The notes under the pieces are model-generated. The model was not told the origin of the DNA. It was given only the letters and a program-made list of their open reading frames with translations, and searched no databases. A stretch of 32,066 nucleotides of DNA. Source: Leptospiraceae bacterium. GTDB taxonomy: Bacteria > Spirochaetota > Leptospiria > Leptospirales > Leptonemataceae. The DNA lies in assembly GCA_025059995.1 (NCBI GenBank), contig JANXCF010000005.1, positions 188,006 to 220,071 on the forward strand, in the 5' to 3' direction. Shown here one piece after another: positions 1-8,504 of this stretch; within the stretch, counting starts at the first letter, position 1; each line of letters begins with the position of its first letter. The translations under genes and the position numbers were made by a program.

Positions 1-516
1 AAAAATGCAAATATCCTTATAGCTACCATTTCTTACGAAAAGACAAAGATACCTCAGAGAGTTGAAGTTCAAAAAAAAGAAGAAAGTTTTGTCATCAATA
101 GAGCTTTTAAGCCAGGAAATTCGGAATTAGTGGTGCAAGTAGAAATCCCGGAATTTCATTTTGAACATCAAATTGATCCCATCCAAAATAAAATCAAAAA
201 AGAAAATCAGCGGATTTTTCGTGTCATCATGTGGCGTCCCGAGGAACTCCAACCCAAAGTCGAAGGTGGCACCTTGGAAGAAAAACAAATCCCGAACTTG
301 GGGAAAGCTTTTTTTATTTATTATGATCAATCGGTTGTGAAAATGGATTTTTCTCAAGGTCCAGTGATTTTTAAAGATCCATTGAAAGCTTATAAAAATC
401 CCATTTTTGATAAACCTTGGAAAACCACGTTCGCTTTGATTTTAGGAACCCTTTTGATTTTTTTACTCATTCCTATTTTTGCGGGGCTTCAAATTCGAGT
501 ATCAAAACATGCTTAA
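1..516 (+). CDS. C-terminal part of an unrecognised membrane-anchored protein (5' end outside the window)
   Basis: The frame is open from the first base, so the real start lies upstream; the GTG at 130 is only the first start-like codon inside the window. About 171 residues are visible. The first ~130 are polar and beta-rich, with proline and charged residues, followed by one hydrophobic segment (TTFALILGTLLIFLLIPIFA) and a short tail ending KHA. This looks like an extracytoplasmic domain held by a C-terminal membrane anchor. The stop overlaps the start of the following ABC ATPase by 8 bases, so the two are probably translationally coupled and may belong to one transporter or membrane-protein system. 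I do not recognise the family. Confidence 0.6.
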   Translation, partial: KNANILIATISYEKTKIPQRVEVQKKEESFVINRAFKPGNSELVVQVEIPEFHFEHQIDPIQNKIKKENQRIFRVIMWRPEELQPKVEGGTLEEKQIPNLGKAFFIYYDQSVVKMDFSQGPVIFKDPLKAYKNPIFDKPWKTTFALILGTLLIFLLIPIFAGLQIRVSKHA

Positions 517-1219
517 ACTACAAAACTTTTCTCGATACTACGGAAGCAGACAAGTTCTATTTAATCTCCACTTAGAACTCCAATCCAATGAAATTTTATG
601 TGTCCTAGGACCAAATGGAGCGGGAAAGACCACCTTGCTTGAAGGAATTCTTTCTCATCATCGCATGGGAGAATCCAAAATCTTTTTCGAAGGAAAAGAA
701 ATCCGAACCCTATCAGAGCATTATGAATTTTTACAACACGTTTCTTACTTAGGGCATGAACCTGGACTTTTTTTGGATTTCAATTTGCTGGAAAATTTAC
801 AGTATTTTCTTTCTTTGTATCAACCTAAAAAGAAAGATGTTTTGGATTGGAATCAAATTGAGTTTTATCTAAAAGAAATCCAACTTTATTCTCGTAGGTT
901 TGAGGAGGTTCGTAATTATTCACGGGGTATGAGGCAACGGGCAGGATTGATCCGATGTCTTATTACCAATCCTAAGATTCTACTGTTGGATGAACCTCTC
1001 ACAGGAATGGATTTTCAGGGACAGAAATTTTTATTGGAGTTTTTAAAAGACTTTAAGAAAAGAGGCTCTGTCATCGTTGTAACTCATGACGATGAGGCTT
1101 TTGAAGAAGTAGCCGATCGTTTTATCGCCCTCAAGAAAGGAAGGATCATTGCAGATATCCCGAGAAAAAAATACACGACCTCCGCAAAAGAAAAACTCCA
1201 AGAACTTTTAGCTTCTTAG
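509..1219 (+). CDS. ABC transporter ATP-binding protein, CcmA-like
   Basis: Cytoplasmic ATPase subunit of an ABC transporter, 236 aa, a normal length for a stand-alone nucleotide-binding domain. Visible motifs: Walker A GPNGAGKTT (residues 34-42), signature YSRGMRQR (137-144), Walker B LLLDEP (158-163) and the H-loop histidine in VVTHDD (about 193). The signature and overall size resemble CcmA-type heme-exporter ATPases, but no ccmB or ccmC permease follows, so the substrate is unknown. I chose the ATG at 509, not a TTG 30 bases upstream, because it begins directly at the conserved MLKLQNFSRYYG strand and overlaps the preceding stop by 8 bases. Its end overlaps the convergent methyltransferase gene by 12 bases. 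Confidence 0.85.
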   Translation: MLKLQNFSRYYGSRQVLFNLHLELQSNEILCVLGPNGAGKTTLLEGILSHHRMGESKIFFEGKEIRTLSEHYEFLQHVSYLGHEPGLFLDFNLLENLQYFLSLYQPKKKDVLDWNQIEFYLKEIQLYSRRFEEVRNYSRGMRQRAGLIRCLITNPKILLLDEPLTGMDFQGQKFLLEFLKDFKKRGSVIVVTHDDEAFEEVADRFIALKKGRIIADIPRKKYTTSAKEKLQELLAS

Positions 1220-2332
1220 TTTTCTAAAAAAAGCCACTAGTTCCAAGTGGGGCGTTCTGGGAAAGAAATCAAAGATTGCTAACGAAATGGGCTCATAGTG
1301 ATTTGCCATTAAAACCTTAACATCCCTTTCAAACGTTGCAGGATTACATGATGAATACAAAATAGGAATGGATGCAGAACCTAAGGATTTTAATAGTTTT
1401 TTCCCTATTCCATTTCGAGGAGGATTGACAATTACGACGTTGAAATCATTTGGAATCGAAATAGGTTTTTGATACAAATCTACTTGAAAAAATTTATGTT
1501 TTTTCTTTAATTTTTCGAAATTTCGACGGGCATATGCCAACGAAATGGGGTTGGATTCGTAGCCTTCTACATAGGAAACCTCATCATTGAAAGAACCACT
1601 AATAAGGCCTGTTCCACAAAATAAATCCATCACCCGTAAATCTTTTTTACTGATATGATTTTGGATTTGGTTTTGAATCCAATCCAGCCAGCTTCGAATC
1701 AAAAAACGGTTGGTTTGTAAAAAACAATCCGTAGATAACTTCCAATTTTTCTTGGGTAGTCTAATTTCGAATTCTTGATTCACATACACCTGATCGTGGA
1801 TGAAAAACAATTTTTGTTCTTTTTGATGGGAGTAGGGAAGGTGGGTTTTGATAAACTCATTGAGCTCTCGGGGGAGATTTCGGCAACCTTCTTCTGGCAA
1901 ACCCACAATTTCATTCGAAAGGATTTGAAAAAATCCTTTTTTTTGATTTCGAAAATGGATTTTAGCTTGGTTTCGATATTGGTAAAATGGAGAAAAAAAC
2001 AACTCCCACGCAACTGAATCCAAAATCCTTTTTATTGTAGGGAATTCTTTGAGTAATTCTATTTTAATATTTATTTCATCCTGATAACTTATATTTCGAA
2101 AACTACAACCACCACAGATGGGGAAAACACTGCAATCATTTTCAATTCGGCTGGGATTGGCAAACAAAACCTCCTCAACGAAACCAAAACCAATATGCTT
2201 ATTTTCTTTGATGATACGAAATCGAATTTCCTCTTGGGGTAGAGCTCCATGAATAAAAAAAGGCTTATCGTTGTAATATGTCAAAACATAGCCGTTTTGA
2301 ACCCATTTTAGGGTTCTACTCCTTTTGGTCAT
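1208..2332 (-). CDS. RNA (uracil-5-)-methyltransferase, RlmD/TrmA family
   Basis: SAM-dependent enzyme methylating C5 of a uridine in 23S rRNA or tRNA, 374 aa. An N-terminal iron-sulfur motif has cysteines at 67, 73 and 76 (CSVFPICGGC), typical of the RlmD-like branch of COG2265. The SAM-binding loop is VMDLFCGTGLISG, followed by VIVNPPRNG, where family members usually have DPPR. The catalytic cysteine lies in YSSCNPATFERDV and the C-terminus has the usual FPRTPHLELVA. A short TRAM-like beta domain precedes the cluster motif. It is the last gene of the minus-strand operon, its ATG overlapping the xseB stop by 17 bases. Whether it targets rRNA or tRNA cannot be decided by eye. Confidence 0.88.
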   Translation of the reverse strand: MTKRSRTLKWVQNGYVLTYYNDKPFFIHGALPQEEIRFRIIKENKHIGFGFVEEVLFANPSRIENDCSVFPICGGCSFRNISYQDEINIKIELLKEFPTIKRILDSVAWELFFSPFYQYRNQAKIHFRNQKKGFFQILSNEIVGLPEEGCRNLPRELNEFIKTHLPYSHQKEQKLFFIHDQVYVNQEFEIRLPKKNWKLSTDCFLQTNRFLIRSWLDWIQNQIQNHISKKDLRVMDLFCGTGLISGSFNDEVSYVEGYESNPISLAYARRNFEKLKKKHKFFQVDLYQKPISIPNDFNVVIVNPPRNGIGKKLLKSLGSASIPILYSSCNPATFERDVKVLMANHYEPISLAIFDFFPRTPHLELVAFFRKLRS

Positions 2333-2567
2333 TTTTAAAGAGCGTGTCTTCAGAAACTTCTTCTATTTTCGCTTCATTATTCTCGGACTTTGTGAGTTTG
2401 TAGATTCTTCCTTTTGCTTGTTCCAAGTAGTTTTTACAATAATCCCTTAGTTTTACTCCTTCTTCATAAAGACTTAACATTTCATCTAAAGGTAAATCTT
2501 CTTTTTCGAGTTTTTCTACGATTTCTTCTAGCCTTTTTAATGCTGTTTCGAAATCATGATATTCCAT
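2316..2567 (-). CDS. xseB: Exodeoxyribonuclease VII small subunit
   Basis: XseB, 83 aa, the small helical subunit that binds XseA to form exonuclease VII, which degrades single-stranded DNA. The whole family signature is present: FETALKRLEEIVEKLEKEDL then LDEMLSLYEEGVKL, continuing as a helical hairpin to about residue 60. A charged tail of about 20 residues follows. It sits 10 bases after the GlmU-like gene and overlaps the methyltransferase start. The partner xseA is not in the window; separation of the two genes is common. Confidence 0.93.
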   Translation of the reverse strand: MEYHDFETALKRLEEIVEKLEKEDLPLDEMLSLYEEGVKLRDYCKNYLEQAKGRIYKLTKSENNEAKIEEVSEDTLFKNDQKE

Positions 2568-2577
2568 AATTCAAACT

Positions 2578-3699
2578 CTAAATCATTTTCGAATGATAAA
2601 TTCTTGTTAACTCAATGAAATGGGAACTCATGGTTTGATTTCTTCTAGCAAAAATTTTTTCGTGATCCTTCAAGAAACGTTCGAGTTCATACCGATGTCC
2701 TCGTATTCCCCAAGAAAAGGGTGGAAGGTAGGGAGGTGGGCTACCTCCAAAAACATTGCTACCAATATCAAGGATGGTGCCCGTATTGAGCATAGTTCCA
2801 ATCGAAGTTTTGACACAATCGCCAATGATGGAGCCAAATTTCAAACGGTTTGTGTTAAAAAGAATTGGGGTGTCCCTCAAATCAGGTAAACGGGATTGAG
2901 GAACATATAACTTCACTTCTCCATAGTTATTTTTTAAGTCTGATGTAGTAGTAAGAGCTCCCAAATTTACCCAATCTCCAATGATACTATGACCTACAAA
3001 TCCTTCGTGATGTTTATTCGAAAAATTTCCAAAGATGCTGTTTTCAATCTCTCCACCAACTCTACAGGAAGTTCCCAGAATCACTCCACCCGTGATCCTG
3101 GCATTGTCAATATGGCAACCCTCAGCTGCATAGAAAGGACCTTCAATGTAAGTAAAGGCTGTGATTTTTGTGTCTTTCTCAATCACAATCGGACCTTTAC
3201 GTGCATCCAACACCACCCCGAAAGTCGCCTCAACAGAAGGATGTATCCAAACATCGGAGGGATTCCCAATGATTTGAATATAACTATGGGAAGATACGTA
3301 ATTTTCTCGCTTCAAAAAACGAAGATCTTCTTGTAGGTTTTTCAAAACAGAATCCAGAGAACGAAAAATATCAAAGTCTTGAGAAGAATAAATCTCTACA
3401 CCTTCAAAGATTTCTTTTAAATAATGATAGATTTCGCGGATATTCCCTTTCCGTTTGATTTCGTTGGAGATTTCTGGATAGGCTTCTCGAAAAGAACGCC
3501 ATTGGTTTTTTCTACTGAAAATTTTTTCTAATACAGGTTCAGGATGAAAGTAAAGGACGTTTTCAATCCCTTTGACTTTTTTGAGTCTTTCAATAGGAGA
3601 AAATACCCCATTTCGTATTTCAAAAATACTTTTGTATCTTGCAATAATCCTACAAAATGGGGTATCAAAATCAATTAGTAAAATTTGATTTTTTTCCAT
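2578..3699 (-). CDS. GlmU-like nucleotidyltransferase/acetyltransferase (Bacteroides type, TIGR03991-like)
   Basis: 373 aa. The N-terminal ~150 residues resemble the divergent sugar-phosphate nucleotidyltransferase domain of alternative GlmU proteins (QILLIDFDTPF, FEIRNGVFSPIERL). From about residue 150 there is a left-handed beta-helix built from hexapeptide repeats (VWIHPSVEATFGVVLDA, GPIVIEKDTKI, ITGGVILGTSCRVGGEIENS), as in acetyl/acyl transferases. In this family the protein is thought to make UDP-GlcNAc from glucosamine-1-phosphate. The start codon shares one base with the glnN stop (TGATG), implying coupled translation. Lying in the same operon as glmS supports the amino-sugar role. 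A different sugar-1-phosphate substrate cannot be excluded. Confidence 0.75.
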   Translation of the reverse strand: MEKNQILLIDFDTPFCRIIARYKSIFEIRNGVFSPIERLKKVKGIENVLYFHPEPVLEKIFSRKNQWRSFREAYPEISNEIKRKGNIREIYHYLKEIFEGVEIYSSQDFDIFRSLDSVLKNLQEDLRFLKRENYVSSHSYIQIIGNPSDVWIHPSVEATFGVVLDARKGPIVIEKDTKITAFTYIEGPFYAAEGCHIDNARITGGVILGTSCRVGGEIENSIFGNFSNKHHEGFVGHSIIGDWVNLGALTTTSDLKNNYGEVKLYVPQSRLPDLRDTPILFNTNRLKFGSIIGDCVKTSIGTMLNTGTILDIGSNVFGGSPPPYLPPFSWGIRGHRYELERFLKDHEKIFARRNQTMSSHFIELTRIYHSKMI

Positions 3700-5849
3700 C
3701 AGACTCTAAATAAAAGATCCGTATAATCAGGCATTGGCCAGTAGTTTTTATCGACCATTAATTCTAATTCGTCTACTATTTCTCGAAGTTCTTTCATGGC
3801 TTTGTTGAGAATCGCATCACGCATATAGCAAGCATGTTCGTAGGTGTCTTTGAATTCTTGGTTTTCTCCTTCGATGGCTTTTTCTAATTGTTGGATTTTT
3901 TCATCTAAGATTTTGAATTTTTGATTGAGGTTGCGTAGTAATTTTCTTTGGATTGGAGCTTCCTCTTGGATCTTTTCAATTCTTATGATGGTATCAGCAA
4001 TTTCTTTGATATAACGATTCACAGCAGGTTGAATCATTTGCCTTGCCATTGTGAGCATTGTATTAGCTTCTATCCGAATAGTTTTGATATAATTTTCTAA
4101 TACAATTTCATATCGAGATTCCAATTCTCTCTTGTTGAAAACTTTTAATTTTTCATACATTCGAACATTTTTTTCTGCGATAATTGCTTTTGCCGCATCT
4201 ACGGTATTTGTGATGTTCGGAAGTCCACGTCGTTTTGCTTCTTCCACCCATTCTTGAGAATAGTTATTTCCGTTGAAGATTATGCGTTTATGTTTTTTGT
4301 AGATATCAGCTACAATATCCAAGATGATTTCTTCTAAGGATTTGTTATTTTTTTGCAATTCTGCTTCTAATCGATCGGCTATCTGAGATAGGGTTTCTGC
4401 GACAATACTATTGAGAGTGAAGTTTGCCGCTGCTATGGATGCCGTAGAAGGAACCATACGAAATTCAAACTTGTTTCCTGTAAAAGCAAAAGGAGATGTT
4501 CGATTTCGGTCTGTATTATCTTTGGGTAGGTGTAATAATTGAGAAATTCCAATGTCTAAGTTAGAAGTTCCATATTGGATTTTATCCATTTCTCGCTTTT
4601 CGATTTTTTCTAGGATTGAAGTTAGCATATCTCCCAGATAGATGGAAATGATAGCTGGAGGTGCTTCATTAGCTCCTAAGCGAAAATCGTTTCCAGGAGT
4701 TGCAGCTGAAACCCGTAATAAATCTGCATAATCATCGATAGCCTTAATCACGGCAACCAAGAAAATTAAAAACTGATGATTTTCATGAGGAGTGGTGCCT
4801 GGATCTAAAAGATTGATTCCATCATCGGTTTGGATGGACCAGTTGTTGTGTTTTCCAGAACCATTCACGTAAAGAAAGGGTTTTTCGTGAAGTAGGCATA
4901 CCAGTCCGTGTCGGTTAGCAACTTTCTTGAGGGTCTCCATTATGATCTGGTTATGATCGACAGCGATGTTAGCATTTTCGAAATTAGGGGCAATTTCGTG
5001 TTGTGCAGGTGCTACTTCGTTATGTCGGGTTTTTGCAGAAACCCCCATTTTCCATAGTTCATTATCCAACTCCTGCATGAATTCTGAAATTCTTTCTTTG
5101 ATGCTTCCAAAATAGTGATCTTCCATTTCTTGACCTTTAGGAGGACGAGCTCCAAAGAGGGTTCTTCCAGTAATGATTAGGTCTAAACGTTTCTCGAAGT
5201 ATTTTCTATCGATCAAGAAGTATTCTTGTTCAGGTCCTACTGTCGAATAAGCCCTTTTGCTTGTTGTGTTTCCCAATAGACGAAGCACTCGAATCACTTG
5301 ATTGGATAACACCTCCATACTTCGTAGAAGAGGAGTTTTTTTATCCAAAGCATCACCGTTGTAAGAAATAAATGCCGTAGGAATACAAAGAACCTTTGTT
5401 CCACTGCTTTCTTTGATGAAGGCTGGAGAAGTAATGTCCCATATTGTGTATCCTCGTGCTTCAAAAGTGCTTCTTAATCCTCCCGAGGGGAATGATGATG
5501 CATCAGGTTCACCTTTAATCAGTTGCTTTCCTGACAATTTTGTAATAGCAATTCCTGTTTGGATGGGGTGTAAAAAAGAATCGTGTTTTTCTGCGGTAAA
5601 ACCTGTCATAGGTTGAAACCAATGAGTAAAGTGGGTAGCTCCTCTTTTGATAGCCCATTTTTTCATGGCTTCAGCAATTACATTTGCGTGTTCTAATGAC
5701 AAAGGTTCACCATTTTCGATAGCTTTTAAGTAAGCTTTAAAAGTTTCTTTCGGAAGGTATTTTTTCATTTTTTTGATGTGGAAAACGTTTGAACCAAAAT
5801 ACTTTTCTATCTGATTTTTTCCTATCTGCGTTTTTGATCTGGTCTTCAT
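3699..5849 (-). CDS. glnN: Glutamine synthetase type III
   Basis: ATP-dependent synthesis of glutamine from glutamate and ammonia, 716 aa, the size of GSIII (types I and II are about 350-470 aa). Recognisable GSIII segments: HWFQPMTGFTAEKHDSF near residue 80, STVGPEQEYFLID, ETRHNEVAPAQHEIAP-like block (seen as KTRHNEVAPAQHEIAP), NGSGKHNNWS and FRLGANEAPPAIIS. The long C-terminal helical region (about 600-716) is typical of the family. It lies 50 bases after glmS and overlaps the next gene by one base, so it is the second gene of the operon. No strong Shine-Dalgarno sequence is visible before the ATG. Its position between glmS and a GlmU-like gene suggests it supplies glutamine for amino-sugar synthesis. 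Confidence 0.95.
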   Translation of the reverse strand: MKTRSKTQIGKNQIEKYFGSNVFHIKKMKKYLPKETFKAYLKAIENGEPLSLEHANVIAEAMKKWAIKRGATHFTHWFQPMTGFTAEKHDSFLHPIQTGIAITKLSGKQLIKGEPDASSFPSGGLRSTFEARGYTIWDITSPAFIKESSGTKVLCIPTAFISYNGDALDKKTPLLRSMEVLSNQVIRVLRLLGNTTSKRAYSTVGPEQEYFLIDRKYFEKRLDLIITGRTLFGARPPKGQEMEDHYFGSIKERISEFMQELDNELWKMGVSAKTRHNEVAPAQHEIAPNFENANIAVDHNQIIMETLKKVANRHGLVCLLHEKPFLYVNGSGKHNNWSIQTDDGINLLDPGTTPHENHQFLIFLVAVIKAIDDYADLLRVSAATPGNDFRLGANEAPPAIISIYLGDMLTSILEKIEKREMDKIQYGTSNLDIGISQLLHLPKDNTDRNRTSPFAFTGNKFEFRMVPSTASIAAANFTLNSIVAETLSQIADRLEAELQKNNKSLEEIILDIVADIYKKHKRIIFNGNNYSQEWVEEAKRRGLPNITNTVDAAKAIIAEKNVRMYEKLKVFNKRELESRYEIVLENYIKTIRIEANTMLTMARQMIQPAVNRYIKEIADTIIRIEKIQEEAPIQRKLLRNLNQKFKILDEKIQQLEKAIEGENQEFKDTYEHACYMRDAILNKAMKELREIVDELELMVDKNYWPMPDYTDLLFRV

Positions 5850-5899
5850 AAGATAATGTTTTTTTTTAATTTTTGTTTTTCAATCTTTTTCGATGAAGT

Positions 5900-7738
5900 T
5901 TATTCGACTGTTACGGATTTTGCCAGGTTTCTTGGTTGGTCCGGTTCGCAGTTTCGTTCAATTGCCATATAATAAGCAAATAATTGAAGGGGTATGATAG
6001 ACAAAATTGGGGTGAGGATTTCTAAAGTATCAGGGATTTCGAAATAGTCATCAACAATATGAGGGATTTGAGTATCTCCTTCCGTGATAATGGCTAAGAC
6101 TATTCCTTTTCTTGCTTTCACTTCTTGGATGTTGGAAACCATTTTATCGTATACAGAAGACTTGGGAGCTATGCAAATCACGGGGACGGTTTCATCAATT
6201 AAGGCTATGGGACCATGCTTAAACTCTCCTCCGGCATAGCCTGAAGCATGAACGTAAGAAATTTCTTTTAGCTTGAGGGCACCTTCTAAAGCTGTTGGAT
6301 GATTAAAATTACGTCCTAAGAAAATAAAATCCCTTGAGTCTTTGAATCGCTTTGCCCAGTTTTGGATTTTTTCTATTTTTCCAAGAATGGCTTCCATTTT
6401 TGATGGAAGTTTTCGGATTTCATTGAAGATTTCTTCCCTTTGTTCTCGGGTTGTTAGCCATTTGATGCCTGATAAATACAAAGCAAAAAAAAGTAAATGA
6501 AGCAACTCCGAAGTATATGCTTTCGTCGAAGCAACTCCAATCTCAGGACCTGCCAACAAGTCAATATAAGCGTTCGATTCACGAGCAATCGAAGATTCCG
6601 TCCGATTCACAAAAGATAATACTTTGCAAAAACGAGCTTTAGCCTCATGAACTCCTGCTAAAGTATCAGCCGTTTCTCCGCTTTGAGAAATCGCAATCAC
6701 GAGAGTGTCACCTTCCGCTATGGGATTTCGGTATCGAAATTCAGACGACAAATCCACCTCTGTAGCAATCCTTGCAAAATTTTCTATGTATAATTTCCCG
6801 ACTAATCCAGCATGCCATGAAGTTCCCGCACTGGTGATCATTATCCTCGTGATTTTGGTAAAAACGTCATTTGATAACTTCATTTCGTTAAAAAGAACTT
6901 TTCCTTTTTCTCCCATCCTTGTATCGATGATTTTACGAAAAATGTCAGGTTGTTCGAAGATTTCTTTGAGCATATAATGTTCGTAAGGACCTTTATCTAA
7001 GCTGATGGCTTGGATTTTGATTTTTTCTAATGTTGGTTCTACGGGCTCATTTTGATAATTAAACACAACAAATTCTTTTTGAGTTATCCAACCCCATTCT
7101 TTGTCCTTGATTACATAATATTCTTTTGCTTGTGGGATCATGGCAACAATATCACTTGTCAAAAATGACTCCTCTGGATTTTTCCCGTAAAGCAAAGGCG
7201 AACCATCTTTTATAAAATAAATCCTATCGGGTTCATATTCAGATAAAATAACAACGGCATATTTCCCTTCAATCCGTTTGATTACCTCAGGTAGAACATT
7301 TTTGATTTCTTTTGTATTTCGTTTTTTTAGTTCTTCTTCGATGAGATGAACTATCACTTCAGTGTCGGTTTCTGAACGCATCAAGTGTCCTTTTTGTAGG
7401 AGCTCATTTCTCAAGTTATGATAGTTTTCGATGATTCCATTATGGCATATGGCAATTTTTTCTTCGCAATCTACATGAGGGTGAGCATTTTGTTTTGAAG
7501 GTTCTCCATGAGTTGCCCAACGGGTATGACCAATGCCAATTGTTCCTTCAACGGGTTGGATTTTTAAAAGATATTCTAAATTTCGGATTTTCCCTTTGTC
7601 TTTTCGGATTTCTAATTCACCATTATCAATCACCGCCAAACCCGCAGAATCGTATCCTCGATATTCTAAACGTATTAACCCCACGATCAAAACAGAATTA
7701 ACCGACTTATTACCCACATAACCAATAATGCCACACAT
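5900..7738 (-). CDS. glmS: Glutamine--fructose-6-phosphate aminotransferase (isomerizing)
   Basis: Makes glucosamine-6-phosphate from fructose-6-phosphate and glutamine, the first committed step to UDP-GlcNAc for peptidoglycan and LPS. 612 aa, normal length. The N-terminal class II amidotransferase domain starts with Cys2 after Met (MCGIIGYVG), with RLEYRGYDSAG and HTRWATHGEPS. Two SIS sugar-isomerase domains follow (SQSGETADTL and EIGVASTKAYTSELL in the first; GRNFNHPTALEGALKLKEIS in the second). It ends in the conserved NLAKSVTVE. It is first in the operon, with a 106-base gap upstream that should hold the promoter. No glmS ribozyme is evident in that gap. Confidence 0.97.
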   Translation of the reverse strand: MCGIIGYVGNKSVNSVLIVGLIRLEYRGYDSAGLAVIDNGELEIRKDKGKIRNLEYLLKIQPVEGTIGIGHTRWATHGEPSKQNAHPHVDCEEKIAICHNGIIENYHNLRNELLQKGHLMRSETDTEVIVHLIEEELKKRNTKEIKNVLPEVIKRIEGKYAVVILSEYEPDRIYFIKDGSPLLYGKNPEESFLTSDIVAMIPQAKEYYVIKDKEWGWITQKEFVVFNYQNEPVEPTLEKIKIQAISLDKGPYEHYMLKEIFEQPDIFRKIIDTRMGEKGKVLFNEMKLSNDVFTKITRIMITSAGTSWHAGLVGKLYIENFARIATEVDLSSEFRYRNPIAEGDTLVIAISQSGETADTLAGVHEAKARFCKVLSFVNRTESSIARESNAYIDLLAGPEIGVASTKAYTSELLHLLFFALYLSGIKWLTTREQREEIFNEIRKLPSKMEAILGKIEKIQNWAKRFKDSRDFIFLGRNFNHPTALEGALKLKEISYVHASGYAGGEFKHGPIALIDETVPVICIAPKSSVYDKMVSNIQEVKARKGIVLAIITEGDTQIPHIVDDYFEIPDTLEILTPILSIIPLQLFAYYMAIERNCEPDQPRNLAKSVTVE

Positions 7739-7844
7739 ATGAATTCACATTTTTTTTCTTTTGATTGAACTCAAGAAAATAAAAACTTATTTGAAAAAAA
7801 ATATTTACAAACATAACATGAGTAGTTTTTAAGATACATTGTGT

Positions 7845-8291
7845 TTAATCTTTCTTTTGGAGTTCTTTTATTTTTTCTTTTACTTCGTTGGTGAGGTGTA
7901 ATTTAGAATATTTTTTTAGGTTTCGTTTTGCAAACCATCCTGAGTTTACTTCTACAGCATACATTATTGGTTCTGAAGGAGTGTAGGTTTTTTCTGTATT
8001 GGGTTTCATAGTTTGAACTTCTGTAAGAAATCCTTCTTTATCGAAAAAACCAATATCCAAAGGGATAAAAGTGTTTTTCATCCAAAAGGAATGATAATCT
8101 TCGTAAGGAAATACAAACAACATCCCTTCGTTTTCGTGCAAATGATTTCGATACATCAAACCTTTTTGTCTTTGTTCTTGAGTTACAGCTAATTCTACCA
8201 AAAGAGAATGTTCATTGATTTTGATTTCATATTTTTTTGAAAACCCCCATGAACAAGAAACAAAAATCAATATAACCACATAAGCTCTCAT
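7845..8291 (-). CDS. Secreted DUF192 family protein
   Basis: 148 aa from the ATG at 8291; a TTG six bases earlier is also possible. An N-terminal hydrophobic stretch (MRAYVVILIFVSCSWGF) is a signal peptide, and the FVSC could be a relaxed spirochaetal lipobox. The remainder matches DUF192 (PF02643): LAVTQEQRQKGLMYRNHL, EGMLFVFPYEDYHSFWMKNT, PLDIGFFDKEGFL, and AVEVNSGWFAKRNL. DUF192 proteins are small beta-barrel proteins of unknown biochemical role, often exported. It is separated by about 100 bases from glmS and probably has its own transcript. Confidence 0.85.
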   Translation of the reverse strand: MRAYVVILIFVSCSWGFSKKYEIKINEHSLLVELAVTQEQRQKGLMYRNHLHENEGMLFVFPYEDYHSFWMKNTFIPLDIGFFDKEGFLTEVQTMKPNTEKTYTPSEPIMYAVEVNSGWFAKRNLKKYSKLHLTNEVKEKIKELQKKD

Positions 8292-8469
8292 ACACAAGAA
8301 ATAAAAATGCTAATTCTTTTGTAAATGATTCTTTTTTATAGAAATGCTTGCTTAAGGAAGCTGCATTGATTATAATGAAAATTTATAAGTTTTTTTTACT
8401 AATTTAATTAAGTCATGTTCAACAGAAAACTTTATTTATTTTTTTAAAACAGAAAAAAGTATTTTTTTC

Positions 8470-8496
8470 TTGCATGAAAGATAGATTGATTAGAAT
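8470..8496 (+). promoter_or_regulatory. Candidate pdh operon promoter, nearly leaderless
   Basis: TTGCAT (8470-8475) and TAGAAT (8491-8496) are separated by 15 bases. The -10-like box ends only 8 bases before the pdhA ATG, so transcription from it would start at or within 1-3 bases of the start codon. No Shine-Dalgarno sequence precedes that ATG, which fits a leaderless message. The short spacer makes this tentative. Confidence 0.35.
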
Positions 8497-8504
8497 CGAT
8501 TATC

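Noticed and set aside
7739-7844. Search for a glmS ribozyme upstream of glmS
   Set aside because: The gap is 106 bases and very AT-rich with no ribozyme-like core; ordinary promoter spacing.
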